NCBI RefSeq assembly: GCF_014642655.1
Contig: NZ_BMIR01000008.1
Location: 119,980 to 183,979 of the forward strand
From: Pullulanibacillus camelliae
Lineage (GTDB): Bacteria; Bacillota; Bacilli; Bacillales; Sporolactobacillaceae
Direction of reading: 5' to 3'
DNA: 64,000 bases
Shown piece after piece: positions 37,078-45,689 of the stretch. The notes beneath the pieces were generated by a model. The model ran no database searches. It was not told where the DNA came from and worked only from the letters and a program-made list of their open reading frames with translations. The translations under genes were made by a program, and so were the position numbers. Numbering within the stretch: the stretch's first letter is position 1; every line of letters starts with the position of its first letter.

Positions 37078-37777
37078 GTCGCACTCTTCATGAGTGCGTG
37101 GATTGAAATGCGCGCAACTTAAGGACGGGAAAAACCGTAGTCGTGTCGCACTCTTCATGAGTGCGTGGATTGAAATCCCTCTATCTGTCGAATGTTTGAA
37201 GATGGAGAGGGGTCGCACTCTTCATGAGTGCGTGGATTGAAATAACTAGCAAATGATTATGAGAGGGTGGTCACTTGGTCGCACTCTTCATGAGTGCGTG
37301 GATTGAAATCATTGTCATACCAATAAATCCCACCAACCTTGTACGTCGCACTCTTCATGAGTGCGTGGATTGAAATAAAAAGGCTGCAGAGTGGTTGGCC
37401 AAAGAAATTAAGTCGCACTCTTCATGAGTGCGTGGATTGAAATTTTGCGTCCATGTTCGGTAATTGCTTGCCGATTGCCGTCGCACTCTTCATGAGTGCG
37501 TGGATTGAAATGCATTGACTGGCTTGCTCATTCGAATAACAAGTTTGTCGCACTCTTCATGAGTGCGTGGATTGAAATTTAGCCTTTTTCTTCGGCTGAA
37601 CTGCATCTGTTAGTCGCACTCTTCATGAGTGCGTGGATTGAAATTATTATTTGATCCGTCTGTTAAATAAAAATCCATGGTCGCACTCTTCATGAGTGCG
37701 TGGATTGAAATTCCATGCCAAAAGGCGAATTTAATCCCTTTGGGAGTCGCACTCTTCATGAGTGCGTGGATTGAAAT
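37078..37777 (+). CRISPR. CRISPR array, 11 repeats and 10 spacers, type I-C-like
   Basis: Eleven 32-base repeats start at 37078, 37145, 37212, 37278, 37345, 37412, 37480, 37547, 37613, 37680 and 37746. Each begins GTCGCACTCTTCATGAGTGC and ends GTGGATTGAAAT; all appear identical, including the last. The inner GCACTC/GAGTGC palindrome forms the crRNA hairpin. Spacers are 35, 35, 34, 35, 35, 36, 35, 34, 35 and 34 bases, all different. The repeat is of the Bacillus type I-C (Cas5d/Cas8c) class. No cas gene occurs in the window. Several short apparent ORFs across the array are artefacts. Confidence 0.99.
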
Positions 37778-37822
37778 CCTGCCTATAAAAAGATCAGAAA
37801 GTATAAAATTTCTGGTCATGAG

Positions 37823-38116
37823 GACGGTGCGCGATTCTGCTCCGGGCAGCTCGCTTTTCTCATGACCACACGATGTGGGTAGGGTCGGTGTTGTCACAGG
37901 ACGTGACGTTTTTAGCTGATCGTCCTTAGTGGCCTCAGCTAATTTTGGAATGGATGAAGGGTGCTCCAAAATGGATCTTCGGACGCGTGCTGTTCCCGCA
38001 GGAGTCTCGCGCCTTGCGCTCCCATCCACTTGACCAGGCAATGAAGCCTCTTTCATATTGGATGATGCTCTATACTAAGGACAAGGACCGGGCATGCTTT
38101 ATTTTCGCCCGGTTTT
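37823..38116 (+). repeat. Intergenic repeat element, copy 1
   Basis: About 290 bases sharing blocks with 42191-42475: CTCC[G/A]GGC[A/T]GCTCGCTTT near the left end, and a right part with CCTTGCGCTCCCATCC, CAATGAAGC, ACAAGGACCG and GCATGCTTT. It also includes CCCGCAGGAGTCTCGC, a phrase I associate with intergenic repeats of many Bacillaceae. It carries no ORF of coding character and ends in a terminator-like hairpin. It fills the gap between the CRISPR array and sipT. Confidence 0.7.
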
Positions 38117-38119
38117 TCT
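38087..38119 (+). terminator. Terminator at the right end of repeat copy 1
   Basis: ACCGGGC (38087-38093) pairs with GCCCGGT (38107-38113), then TTTTCTT. It would stop transcripts coming from the CRISPR array before sipT. Confidence 0.8.
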
Positions 38120-38289
38120 TAGATACTTCAAGGAACTTTACATTCACGCGTGTTGCTTTATATCTTTGTCCTTCAAAGAGGGGACCTAAGGATGAAGGGA
38201 TACATCTCTTGGCTATAATGGATAAAAAGGCTGTTTGAATGGACGATAAGCTTGGTAAAGGATTAGTTGTCAAAGGGGGCACGATAAAG

Positions 38290-38814
38290 ATGTCTCAGAA
38301 AAAAAGAAAGTCTTGGGGAATGATCACACCTTTGATATTGGCAATCATTCTTGCTTTCGTCATACGTATTTTTGTTTTCGAGCAGATCATGGTGGAAGGG
38401 GCATCTATGCAGCCAACCCTACACTCTCATGAATATGCGCTGGTTAACAAATTGATATATAGAATAAAAAAACCGCAACGCTTTGATGTCGTCGTCTTTC
38501 ATGCGGAAGCAAATGCTAATTATATTAAAAGAGTGATTGGATTACCCGGAGAGACGATAGAATATAAGCAGGATGTCTTATATGTTAATGGGAAGAAAGT
38601 GGATGAACCCTTTTCGAATAAGGATGTGACCCTCACTGGTCTATCCACTTATAATTTTAAAACAAAGGTTCCAAAGGGAACAGTATTTGTTTTAGGTGAT
38701 AATCGCAGGGAAAGTCATGACAGTCGCAATCTTGGCCCCATACCCATAGCACAAATTGTGGGGCGAACCGACTTCGTGTTTTGGCCGTTGAAAGACATCA
38801 AATCTTTAATATAA
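38290..38814 (+). CDS. sipT: Type I signal peptidase
   Basis: 174 residues. One N-terminal membrane helix (about 9-30, LILAIILAFVIRIFVF) is followed by the catalytic serine in VEGASMQPTLHS and the general-base lysine in NYIKRVIGLPGE; the boxes GDNRRESHDSR and VGRTDFVFWP complete the family. It cleaves secretory signal peptides outside the membrane. The frame opens at 38239, but AAAGGGGG ten bases upstream supports ATG 38290. TATAAT at 38214-38219 may be its -10. The exact paralogue name (SipT/SipS/LepB) is not certain. Confidence 0.93.
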   Translation: MSQKKRKSWGMITPLILAIILAFVIRIFVFEQIMVEGASMQPTLHSHEYALVNKLIYRIKKPQRFDVVVFHAEANANYIKRVIGLPGETIEYKQDVLYVNGKKVDEPFSNKDVTLTGLSTYNFKTKVPKGTVFVLGDNRRESHDSRNLGPIPIAQIVGRTDFVFWPLKDIKSLI

Positions 38815-38848
38815 CATGTTAATTATTTTGAATGGTAGGTGAATCCTT

Positions 38849-39712
38849 ATGCCAATTCAATGGTATCCCGGGCATATGGCAAAAGCCAAACGGGAAATGA
38901 TTGAAAAAATGAAACAAATCGATGTTGTTATAGAGCTCGTCGATGCAAGAATACCTGAGTCGTCGAGAAATCCTTTAGTGGACGAGATTGCAGGGCAAAA
39001 GCCAAGGTTAGTCATCCTGAATAAAAGTGATTTAGCCGATTCCAAGCGAACAGAAAAGTGGCAAAACTACTATCAACAGAAAGGCTTCAGCACGATTGCC
39101 GTGAATTCGCAAACTGGAGCAGGAACAGATAAGCTCGCTGCCAGCGTCAGTCAACTGACATATGAAAGACGAAAGCGTCTCATCGATAAAGGGGTTAATC
39201 CAAGAGCTGACCGCGCGCTGATTTTAGGGATCCCGAACGTTGGAAAATCAACGCTGATTAATCGATTGGCTAATAAAAAAATCGCCAAGATTGGTGATCG
39301 TCCTGGCATTACAAAAACTCAGCAATGGATCAAGGTTGGCAATAGCCTTCAACTGCTAGACACACCAGGGATTTTATGGCCAAAATTTGAAGACCAGATT
39401 GTCGGTTTACGGCTTGCAGCTACTGGAGCTATAAAAGATGAAGTCATTGATTACGAAGAGATTGCGACCTACATATTACGCTATTTGGTACAGAATTATC
39501 CTGATGCGTTGATTTCTCGATATGGTTTATCTGGTGACTTACATGCATTAGAGCTGGTCGGACTCTATGATGAAATTGGCAAAAAACGCGGGTGTTTGAT
39601 GAGTGGCGGCTTGATTGACTATGACAAAACTGCTGAAATTATAGTTAGAGATTTTCGCAGTCAAAAATTAGGAAGAGTCACATTGGAAGTGCCAGCAGAT
39701 TACCAAGCCTAA
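38849..39712 (+). CDS. rbgA: Ribosome biogenesis GTPase RbgA (YlqF)
   Basis: 287 residues. Circularly permuted GTPase: WYPGHMAKAKREM at the start, G4 NKSD near residue 60, G1 GIPNVGKSTLINRL, G2/G3 GITKTQQW and DTPGILWPK, then a C-terminal helical domain. RbgA is needed for late 50S assembly, around L16. GGTAGGTGAATCCTT precedes the ATG. Confidence 0.96.
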   Translation: MPIQWYPGHMAKAKREMIEKMKQIDVVIELVDARIPESSRNPLVDEIAGQKPRLVILNKSDLADSKRTEKWQNYYQQKGFSTIAVNSQTGAGTDKLAASVSQLTYERRKRLIDKGVNPRADRALILGIPNVGKSTLINRLANKKIAKIGDRPGITKTQQWIKVGNSLQLLDTPGILWPKFEDQIVGLRLAATGAIKDEVIDYEEIATYILRYLVQNYPDALISRYGLSGDLHALELVGLYDEIGKKRGCLMSGGLIDYDKTAEIIVRDFRSQKLGRVTLEVPADYQA

Positions 39713-39787
39713 AAATAGTAATCGGCATAACCGATAGTATTAATAAGCAGATAATAAATATGAACTGAGATAAAAGGATGGTTCTTT

Positions 39788-40558
39788 ATGCGATCATCAT
39801 CAATAAAAGATATTGCCAGTTTTTTAGAAGAAAAGCATACATTGACTATAGAGGAGCGGGAGCAGCTAGAAAGCGATGAGCGAAAAGGTGTCAAAGCTTT
39901 ATTGACTCAATGGGAAAAGCGTCAGGCCAAGCAACAGGTTCTTATCGAGCGTTATGAGCGCATGCTGTCCTTTGAAGAGGGGCTCTACGATAAAGGCTAC
40001 GCGCAAGTCGCGGGGATAGACGAAGCGGGGAGAGGCCCTTTAGCAGGCCCTGTAGTAGCTGCTGCAGTCATTCTTGATCGGGAGATTCCCATCATCGGTG
40101 TCAACGATTCGAAGCAGCTGAGCCGCAAACAGCGTCAGCGGCTTTATGAGGAAATACAAGAAAAGGCGCTTGCTGTTGGGGTGGGGCTTGCTTCTTCCCA
40201 GGAAATAGATACTGTCAATATTTATCAAGCGACGAAGCTCGCCATGCAACGAGCGGTTCAACATCTGGAAGTTAAGCCAAGTTACCTGCTCGTTGATGCG
40301 ATGACCGTCCCGCTTAACATCAAACAACATGCCATTACAAAAGGTGATGCGCGGAGCGTCTCCATTGCCAGTGCCTCCATCATTGCTAAAGAAACAAGAG
40401 ATCGGATGATGGAAGCGCTAGATGAGCGGTACCCAGGCTATGCCTTTACAGATCACCATGGATATGGAACGAAGGCGCACTTAGAGGCCATCGCGCGCTT
40501 AGGGCCTTGTCCAGAACACCGTAAGAGTTTTTCTCCGATAAAAGAATGGCTAAAGTAA
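39788..40558 (+). CDS. rnhB: Ribonuclease HII
   Basis: 256 residues, with the N-terminal extension typical of Bacillus RNase HII (IKDIASFLEEKHTLTIEERE) and the catalytic core GIDEAGRGPLAGPVVAAAV, ILDREIPIIGVNDSKQLS and DAMTVPLN; the DEDD residues appear intact. It incises DNA at ribonucleotides. The neighbours rbgA upstream and ylqG downstream are the conserved ones. Confidence 0.96.
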   Translation: MRSSSIKDIASFLEEKHTLTIEEREQLESDERKGVKALLTQWEKRQAKQQVLIERYERMLSFEEGLYDKGYAQVAGIDEAGRGPLAGPVVAAAVILDREIPIIGVNDSKQLSRKQRQRLYEEIQEKALAVGVGLASSQEIDTVNIYQATKLAMQRAVQHLEVKPSYLLVDAMTVPLNIKQHAITKGDARSVSIASASIIAKETRDRMMEALDERYPGYAFTDHHGYGTKAHLEAIARLGPCPEHRKSFSPIKEWLK

Positions 40559-40629
40559 AATAATGCTGGCATTAGCCTTGGTAGAAATTGAGCACTGTAT
40601 TCTTTGTGATAAGAAGGGAGTGGCACAAC

Positions 40630-41874
40630 GTGTTGATACCACCAGTTGGTCCGAGTGAAGGCACACAGCCTAGCCAGCTGCGTCTCTTTGACGGCCAAAT
40701 ATTTAAGGGGAAAGTTCTCGGGTTACTTAATAATGATACAGAAGTGCTAGTTGAGGTAGGCGGACGCGTCGTCAAATCTGATGTGGAAGTACCTGTTGAA
40801 GCCGGTAAATCTTATCTCTTTCAGTTTCTGAATCAAAGAGACCGTGCTTTATTAAAAATTATCAATACTGTAACGTCTAATGAAAGCGGCGGGACCACAA
40901 ATAACTTTGCAGAGCTTATCCAAAAGTTGTCACTCCCTAATACAAAGCAGACAACAACTCTATTAAACTTTTTTTTAGACAAGGATCTTCCCATTCAAGC
41001 CTCTTTAATCCGTTCGGTACAAAGAATGGTAGGTGGGAGCCACTTAAATGAAGCCGATTTGGATGTGATTGAGCAGATGATTCGGCACCAGCTTCCCCTT
41101 GATGCCTCATTATTTCGGCAGCTTTCTGCTTTTAAATCAACACCACAGCCTTCTGAATCGCTTAATCAGCTCATGACGATGCTGCAAACATCGGGGGAGC
41201 TGGCTTCTCCGAATGCTGCGAAGCTGGCCGAATTCTTGTCAACTTGGCCAAATTTAGATCAACATCCCGCGGATAATTGGTTATATGATATTTTAAATCG
41301 CATGGGCTATTTTCATGAAGGACGACTTTTTCAATCTGCTCCTGATCACAAACCGGATGTCTCGCAGAGTTTAAAAACACTCTTGCTGTTTTTATTGAGC
41401 GAAGAAGGGGAAAATTCGGACAAAAATTTATTTCAAAATTTATTGACAACAATCACTGGACAACAGCTCCAATCTGTTCATATTGACCGTTCTCTTGTTC
41501 AATATCTTTTCACTTTACCTCTTTTATTTCAACACCAATTTAAAGATGTTCAATTGCTTTGGGAAAGAAAAAACCAAGATGATCATGAAGAGGGCCAGGC
41601 TATAGATTACCACAATATTCTTTTCGCCTTTGCTTTTTCCAATCTTGGGGACACAGTGATTAAAATTTTAGTGCAGGGGAAGACATTGACAGTCACTCTA
41701 TATAATGATGAGCGTGATTTAACGGAAGTTTTAGAACACTATCGCCCATTGATTACTCAAAAATTGGCGGAGCTTGATTATCGTTTAGTCTCTCTCAGAC
41801 AAACCACGGGTCAGCTTGAACAGATGAAAAATTTGTTTAAGGGAAATCAACAAGCAATGGATGTGAGAATATGA
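40630..41874 (+). CDS. ylqG: YlqG-like protein, possibly FliK-related
   Basis: 414 residues from GTG 40630, placed by AAGGGAG nine bases upstream; the open frame reaches back to 40588. It starts LIPPVGPSEG and has a beta-type segment (FDGQIFKGKVLGLLNNDTEV). The C-terminal 80 residues (DTVIKILVQGKTLTVTLYND and a long helix) resemble the hook-length control C-terminal fold by eye. Position and overlap with ylqH match B. subtilis ylqG, whose role is not established. The middle is low in conservation. Confidence 0.75.
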   Translation: MLIPPVGPSEGTQPSQLRLFDGQIFKGKVLGLLNNDTEVLVEVGGRVVKSDVEVPVEAGKSYLFQFLNQRDRALLKIINTVTSNESGGTTNNFAELIQKLSLPNTKQTTTLLNFFLDKDLPIQASLIRSVQRMVGGSHLNEADLDVIEQMIRHQLPLDASLFRQLSAFKSTPQPSESLNQLMTMLQTSGELASPNAAKLAEFLSTWPNLDQHPADNWLYDILNRMGYFHEGRLFQSAPDHKPDVSQSLKTLLLFLLSEEGENSDKNLFQNLLTTITGQQLQSVHIDRSLVQYLFTLPLLFQHQFKDVQLLWERKNQDDHEEGQAIDYHNILFAFAFSNLGDTVIKILVQGKTLTVTLYNDERDLTEVLEHYRPLITQKLAELDYRLVSLRQTTGQLEQMKNLFKGNQQAMDVRI

Positions 41875-42155
41875 AGGAGTATCATCGCTATCCACCGACA
41901 AAAAAAGCAGTGGCCCTTACTTATCATGCTGATAAGGATGCAGCGCCTAAATTGACGGCCAAAGGCATTCAGGAAACGGCAGAGAAAATCATTGCGCTTG
42001 CCAAAGCTCATAATATTCCAATTCAACAGGACGAGACCTTAGTCGCCATGTTAAGTGCGCTCGATTTAGGTGAGGCGATTCCTCCTGAGCTTTATCAGGC
42101 AGTATCCGAGATTTTTGCCTTTGTTTATACAATGGATAAAGAGATGGAACGGTAG
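41871..42155 (+). CDS. ylqH: FlhB-like C-terminal domain protein YlqH (FhlB)
   Basis: 94 residues: RYPPTKKAVALTYHADKDAA, KLTAKGIQETAEKIIALAKA, HNIPIQQDETLVAMLSALDL and IPPELYQAVSEIFAFVY. This is the soluble C-terminal domain of the flagellar export gate FlhB, without membrane part and without the NPTH autocleavage motif. Free-standing versions can partly replace the FlhB C-domain. It overlaps ylqG by ATGA, hinting at a joint export-related role. Confidence 0.9.
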   Translation: MKEYHRYPPTKKAVALTYHADKDAAPKLTAKGIQETAEKIIALAKAHNIPIQQDETLVAMLSALDLGEAIPPELYQAVSEIFAFVYTMDKEMER

Positions 42156-42190
42156 TTAATTTTTAAATGATAAGAATTTATAAAAATTTG

Positions 42191-42475
42191 AGTGCGCCTG
42201 GAATGGATCGTGCATGTTTCCGCTCCAGGCTGCTCGCTTTCTCCACGGGGGAGTGCTAAGCCTCCTCGTGCTGCGTCCTGCTAAGGTCTTACTGATCTCC
42301 CACTTCTCGCAGAACTCTAGTCTCACATTGTGAGTCAGCAACGATTCAGGAACACACGATTTTAGAGTGTTCCGAATTTCTCATGCCTTGCGCTCCCATC
42401 CGCTTGCCGTGCAATGAAGCATCTACCATATATGACTATACTCAGACAAGGACCGTGCATGCTTTTTGCCCGTTT
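42191..42475 (+). repeat. Intergenic repeat element, copy 2
   Basis: Same orientation and the same left and right blocks as copy 1 (37823-38116): CTCCAGGCTGCTCGCTTTCT on the left, and TGCCTTGCGCTCCCATCCGC, CAATGAAGCAT, ACAAGGACCGTGCATGCTTT on the right. The middle differs. The terminator hairpin at its right end is imperfect here. No gene is present. Confidence 0.7.
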
Positions 42476-42639
42476 TTTCTTATACGACAAGAAAAGTATA
42501 ACTTTTCGTTGCCAGTCTATAGTATAAGTTGACTTTCGCCACGTGAAGCTTAATTGGTGATTTGCAAAATCACATCAGCTATGCCATGCAAGAAAGGCTA
42601 AGTTTGCTCTTAAATATCCCGGGATTTCTTACTGTCAGG

Positions 42640-42990
42640 GACTTTTGCTATTTGCCACCGGCATTTATTAAAATGCCACCGGCTTTTGTGGCGTTGCAAC
42701 TGGCATTTGTCTCTTGCCTCTGCCTTTTGTTGCGCTCGCATCTCGATTTGGAAGCTTGCCCCTCGGTTTTGTTCCTTATTTGTTAACTTCAAGTTTTAGT
42801 TGTTATTTTGATCAGGCCTTTTATTAAAATGTCAGGCCTTTTGTTATTTTGAAATCGGCATTTGTTCTCTGGCCTTCCCTGTTGTTGCGCTTGCATCTCG
42901 ATTTGGAAGCTTGCACCCCAGATTTGTTCTCTTTTTGTTAGCTTACGGCTTGTTTTGTTATCGTTTGTTCAGATTCGCCTATTTTGTTGT
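42640..42990 (+). repeat. Degenerate TTTGTT repeat array (right copy)
   Basis: TTTTGTT words recur throughout. A 31-base unit starting GTTGCGCTCGCATCTCGATT and ending TGGAAGCTTGC occurs at 42729-42759 and, with one change, at 42884-42914. CAGGCCTTTTATTAAAATG-like words are also duplicated. The units match 36578-36800 in reverse complement. Short open frames here are not coding. Confidence 0.7.
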
Positions 42991-43064
42991 TCCAAATATA
43001 ACCAACCAAATTACCGTGATACTGAAAATTGACGGTTTTAAAGTAACATAAGAGGGCTGCGTTA

Positions 43065-43102
43065 AAAAAGGCGATACAAATTTAAGTTTTGGTCGCCTTT
43101 TT
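43065..43102. terminator. Bidirectional terminator in the ylqH-sucC gap
   Basis: AAAAAGGCGA (43065-43074) pairs with TCGCCTTTTT (43093-43102). On the minus strand it lies directly behind the stop codon of the possible gene remnant at 43108-43316. Confidence 0.82.
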
Positions 43103-43107
43103 ACTGA

Positions 43108-43316
43108 TTTATGAGCCGATTTCATCAAATTGCTGGAGATATCCCTTAGCGTTTTCGCAGGTTTCCATCAAGAAGCTCGAGCCTTCTTTAATTTTTTGGG
43201 TGTCCCATGGATTCCTTCTTGTTCGATGCCATCAGTCAGTTTTTAGGTGTAGGCTAGACCCATATCACTTTGCAACTGATTCGTTGTCTGTTTTCGCCAC
43301 AGCGCCAAAATGGTGC
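43108..43316 (-). pseudogene. Possible decayed C-terminal fragment of a minus-strand gene
   Basis: On the minus strand one frame reads, with two internal stops, a soluble-looking sequence ending ETCENAKGYLQQFDEIGS and a stop, followed within a few bases by a strong terminator. That arrangement is what the end of a real gene looks like. I do not recognise the family, and the fragment is short; a chance frame is a real alternative. Confidence 0.3.
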
Positions 43317-43406
43317 AACCTTAGTGTGTGAGTGCAGACGCACGAACATCAGGAGTGCCAAAATGGTGCAACCTTAGTGTGTGAGTGCAGACGCACGAAC
43401 ATCAGG
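43304..43406 (+). repeat. Tandem duplication, 50 identical bases, period 53
   Basis: 43304-43353 and 43357-43406 are identical, beginning GCCAAAATGGTGCAACC and ending GAACATCAGG, separated by AGT. Each unit contains GTGC AGAC GCAC, a small hairpin. It lies 160-260 bases before sucC, outside any gene. Confidence 0.95.
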
Positions 43407-43484
43407 GTATGCTTAGCGAAGGGGTGAAGGATGAGCCAAGTTTTCTTGTCTAATCATTACCATTGATAAGAATTGACCAAATAG

Positions 43485-43512
43485 TGGACAAATCTAGACA
43501 TTCTTTTATACA
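43485..43512 (+). promoter_or_regulatory. Candidate sigma-A promoter for sucCD
   Basis: TGGACA (43485-43490), 16 bases, TATACA (43507-43512), about 50 bases before the sucC start. Confidence 0.5.
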
Positions 43513-43563
43513 ATAAAGAAGCAGTTGTTTTTGTTTTACTTAAGATGATAGGAGGTTGTAATC

Positions 43564-44724
43564 GTGAACATTCATGAGTATCAAGGAAAAGATCTCTTGA
43601 GACAATACGGTGTGCCAGTTCCAAATGGTAAAGTTGCTTTCACAGTAGATGAGGCAGTAAAGGCCGCTGAATCACTCGATTCAAAAGTAAAGGTCGTTAA
43701 AGCACAAATTCATGCTGGCGGCCGTGGTAAAGCTGGTGGTGTCAAACTAGCAAAGTCTCTTGATGAAGTACGTACATATGCTGAAGAGCTTTTAGGTAAA
43801 ACGCTCGTTACGCATCAAACAGGCCCTGAAGGGAAAGAGGTTAAGCGCCTACTGATTGAAGAAGGCAGCGATATTAAAAGTGAATATTATATCGGTCTTG
43901 TTCTCGATCGTGATTCATCGCGCATTGTCATGATGGGATCAGAAGAAGGTGGAACTGAAATTGAAGAAGTAGCTGCAAAAACGCCTGAGAAAATCTTCAA
44001 GGAAACCATTGATCCTGCTATTGGCCTGCTTCCATTCCAAGCCAAACGGCTTGCCTTTAACATTAACATTCCAACAGAATTGGTGAATAAGGCAGCTAAA
44101 TTTATGATTGGGCTTTATAATGTTTTCATTGAAAAGGATTGCTCAATCGCTGAAATCAACCCACTTGTAACAACAGGTGATGGTCAGGTTATCGCTCTTG
44201 ATGCCAAATTAAACTTTGACGATAATGCCCTTTATCGCCATCCAGAAATCTTGGAGCTTCGCGATCTTGCTGAGGAAGATGAAAAAGAGATCGAAGCCTC
44301 TAAGTATGACCTTAACTATACCGCATTAGATGGCAATATCGGCATGATGGTCAATGGTGCTGGACTTGCTATGGCAACCATGGATATTATTAAATTCTAT
44401 GGCGGTGAACCTGCTAACTTCTTGGATGTTGGTGGCGGTGCGACAGCTGAAAAGGTGACAGCAGCCTTTAAAATCATTCTTTCAGATCCTAATGTTAAAG
44501 GCATTGTTGTTAACATCTTTGGCGGTATCATGAAATGCGATGATATTGCAACGGGTGTTATTCAAGCAACCAAAGAGGTAGGACTCGAAATTCCTCTTGT
44601 TGTTCGTCTGGAAGGAACAAATGTCGAATTGGGTAAAAAATTGCTTAACGAATCTGGTCTTAACATCACTGCTGCAGAATCCATGGCGGATGCTGCTCAG
44701 AAAATTGTATCTCTCGTCAAATAG
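43564..44724 (+). CDS. sucC: Succinate-CoA ligase (ADP-forming), beta subunit
   Basis: 386 residues starting [20 protein letters not shown] from GTG 43564, eight bases after AGGAGG. ATP-grasp domain ([17 protein letters not shown]), the [11 protein letters not shown] segment and the C-terminal CoA-ligase domain ([30 protein letters not shown]). It links succinyl-CoA to substrate-level phosphorylation in the TCA cycle. sucD follows 18 bases later. Confidence 0.98.
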   Translation: MNIHEYQGKDLLRQYGVPVPNGKVAFTVDEAVKAAESLDSKVKVVKAQIHAGGRGKAGGVKLAKSLDEVRTYAEELLGKTLVTHQTGPEGKEVKRLLIEEGSDIKSEYYIGLVLDRDSSRIVMMGSEEGGTEIEEVAAKTPEKIFKETIDPAIGLLPFQAKRLAFNINIPTELVNKAAKFMIGLYNVFIEKDCSIAEINPLVTTGDGQVIALDAKLNFDDNALYRHPEILELRDLAEEDEKEIEASKYDLNYTALDGNIGMMVNGAGLAMATMDIIKFYGGEPANFLDVGGGATAEKVTAAFKIILSDPNVKGIVVNIFGGIMKCDDIATGVIQATKEVGLEIPLVVRLEGTNVELGKKLLNESGLNITAAESMADAAQKIVSLVK

Positions 44725-44742
44725 AAAGGTGGTAAGTAAAAG

Positions 44743-45645
44743 ATGAGCGTTTATGTAAATAAAGATACTAAAGTCGTTGTTCAAGGAATCACTGGCTCCC
44801 AAGGTCTTTTCCATACGAAGCAAATGCTTGAGTATGGTACTAAGGTAGTTGCAGGAACGAATCCTGGCAAGGGCGGAACGGAAGTTGAAGGCGTGCCTGT
44901 ATTTAATACAGTATCCGAAGCTGTAGCGAAAACTGGTGCAAATGTTTCCATCATTTATGTACCACCTGCTTTCGCGGCGGATGCCATTGTTGAAGCTGTT
45001 GACGCAGAGGTAGATCTTGTCATCTGTATCACTGAAGGTATTCCTGTATTGGATATGGTAAAGGTTAAGCGTTATATGGAAGGCAAGAAAACACGCTTAA
45101 TCGGTCCAAACTGCCCAGGTGTGATCACTCCTGAGGAAACTAAAATTGGTATTATGCCTGGTTATATTCATAAAAAGGGTCATGTCGGCATCGTGTCACG
45201 CTCTGGTACCCTCACTTATGAAGCGGTGCATCAATTATCCGAAGCCAACATCGGTCAATCAACGGCTGTAGGTATCGGTGGTGACCCCGTAAATGGAACT
45301 AACTTTATTGACGTGCTTAAAGCCTTCAATGAAGACGATGACACTTATGCTGTTATTATGATTGGTGAAATTGGCGGAAACGCTGAAGAAGAAGCGGCTA
45401 AATGGATTCATGAGAACATGGACAAGCCTGCTATTGGCTTTATCGGTGGTCAAACAGCTCCTCCAGGAAAACGCATGGGTCATGCCGGTGCGATCGTTTC
45501 AGGCGGACAAGGAACCGCTGCTGCCAAAATTGAAACTCTTAATAGCTACGGTATTAAAGTTGCGGACACACCAGCGGTTATTGGTGAAACTTTAATCTCT
45601 GTTCTTAAGGAAAAAGGCATTTACGAAAAATGTCTTGTTGACTGA
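44743..45645 (+). CDS. sucD: Succinate-CoA ligase, alpha subunit
   Basis: 300 residues. CoA-binding Rossmann domain ([20 protein letters not shown]), the [15 protein letters not shown] segment, and the phosphorylated histidine in [32 protein letters not shown] precedes the ATG. A strong terminator follows, so sucCD is a two-gene unit. Confidence 0.98.
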   Translation: MSVYVNKDTKVVVQGITGSQGLFHTKQMLEYGTKVVAGTNPGKGGTEVEGVPVFNTVSEAVAKTGANVSIIYVPPAFAADAIVEAVDAEVDLVICITEGIPVLDMVKVKRYMEGKKTRLIGPNCPGVITPEETKIGIMPGYIHKKGHVGIVSRSGTLTYEAVHQLSEANIGQSTAVGIGGDPVNGTNFIDVLKAFNEDDDTYAVIMIGEIGGNAEEEAAKWIHENMDKPAIGFIGGQTAPPGKRMGHAGAIVSGGQGTAAAKIETLNSYGIKVADTPAVIGETLISVLKEKGIYEKCLVD

Positions 45646-45652
45646 TCGTGTT

Positions 45653-45685
45653 GAAAAAGCTCCTTTTTAGGGGCTTTTTCTTTTT
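45653..45685 (+). terminator. Terminator after sucCD
   Basis: GAAAAAGCTCC (45653-45663) pairs with GGGGCTTTTTC (45670-45680, one G-U), then TTTTT. Confidence 0.92.
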
Positions 45686-45689
45686 AAAA

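Noticed and set aside
37610..38056. A 148-codon minus-strand ORF and a 62-codon plus-strand ORF across the end of the CRISPR array
   Set aside because: The predicted proteins repeat the translated CRISPR repeat and run on into the intergenic element; there is no ribosome site and no protein character.
37945..38238. 97-codon ORF upstream of sipT
   Set aside because: It lies in the intergenic repeat element and reads through its terminator hairpin; no homology recognised.
42562..42786. Short ORFs on both strands in the ylqH-sucC gap
   Set aside because: They translate the TTTGTT repeat array and have repeat-driven composition.
43089..43331. 80-codon plus-strand ORF before sucC
   Set aside because: It has no ribosome binding site, starts in a terminator hairpin and ends in the tandem duplication; the minus strand gives a more gene-like, though broken, reading.
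43485..43512. A TTGACC (43473-43478) as -35 for sucC
   Set aside because: The distance to the TATACA -10 is 28 bases, far too long.
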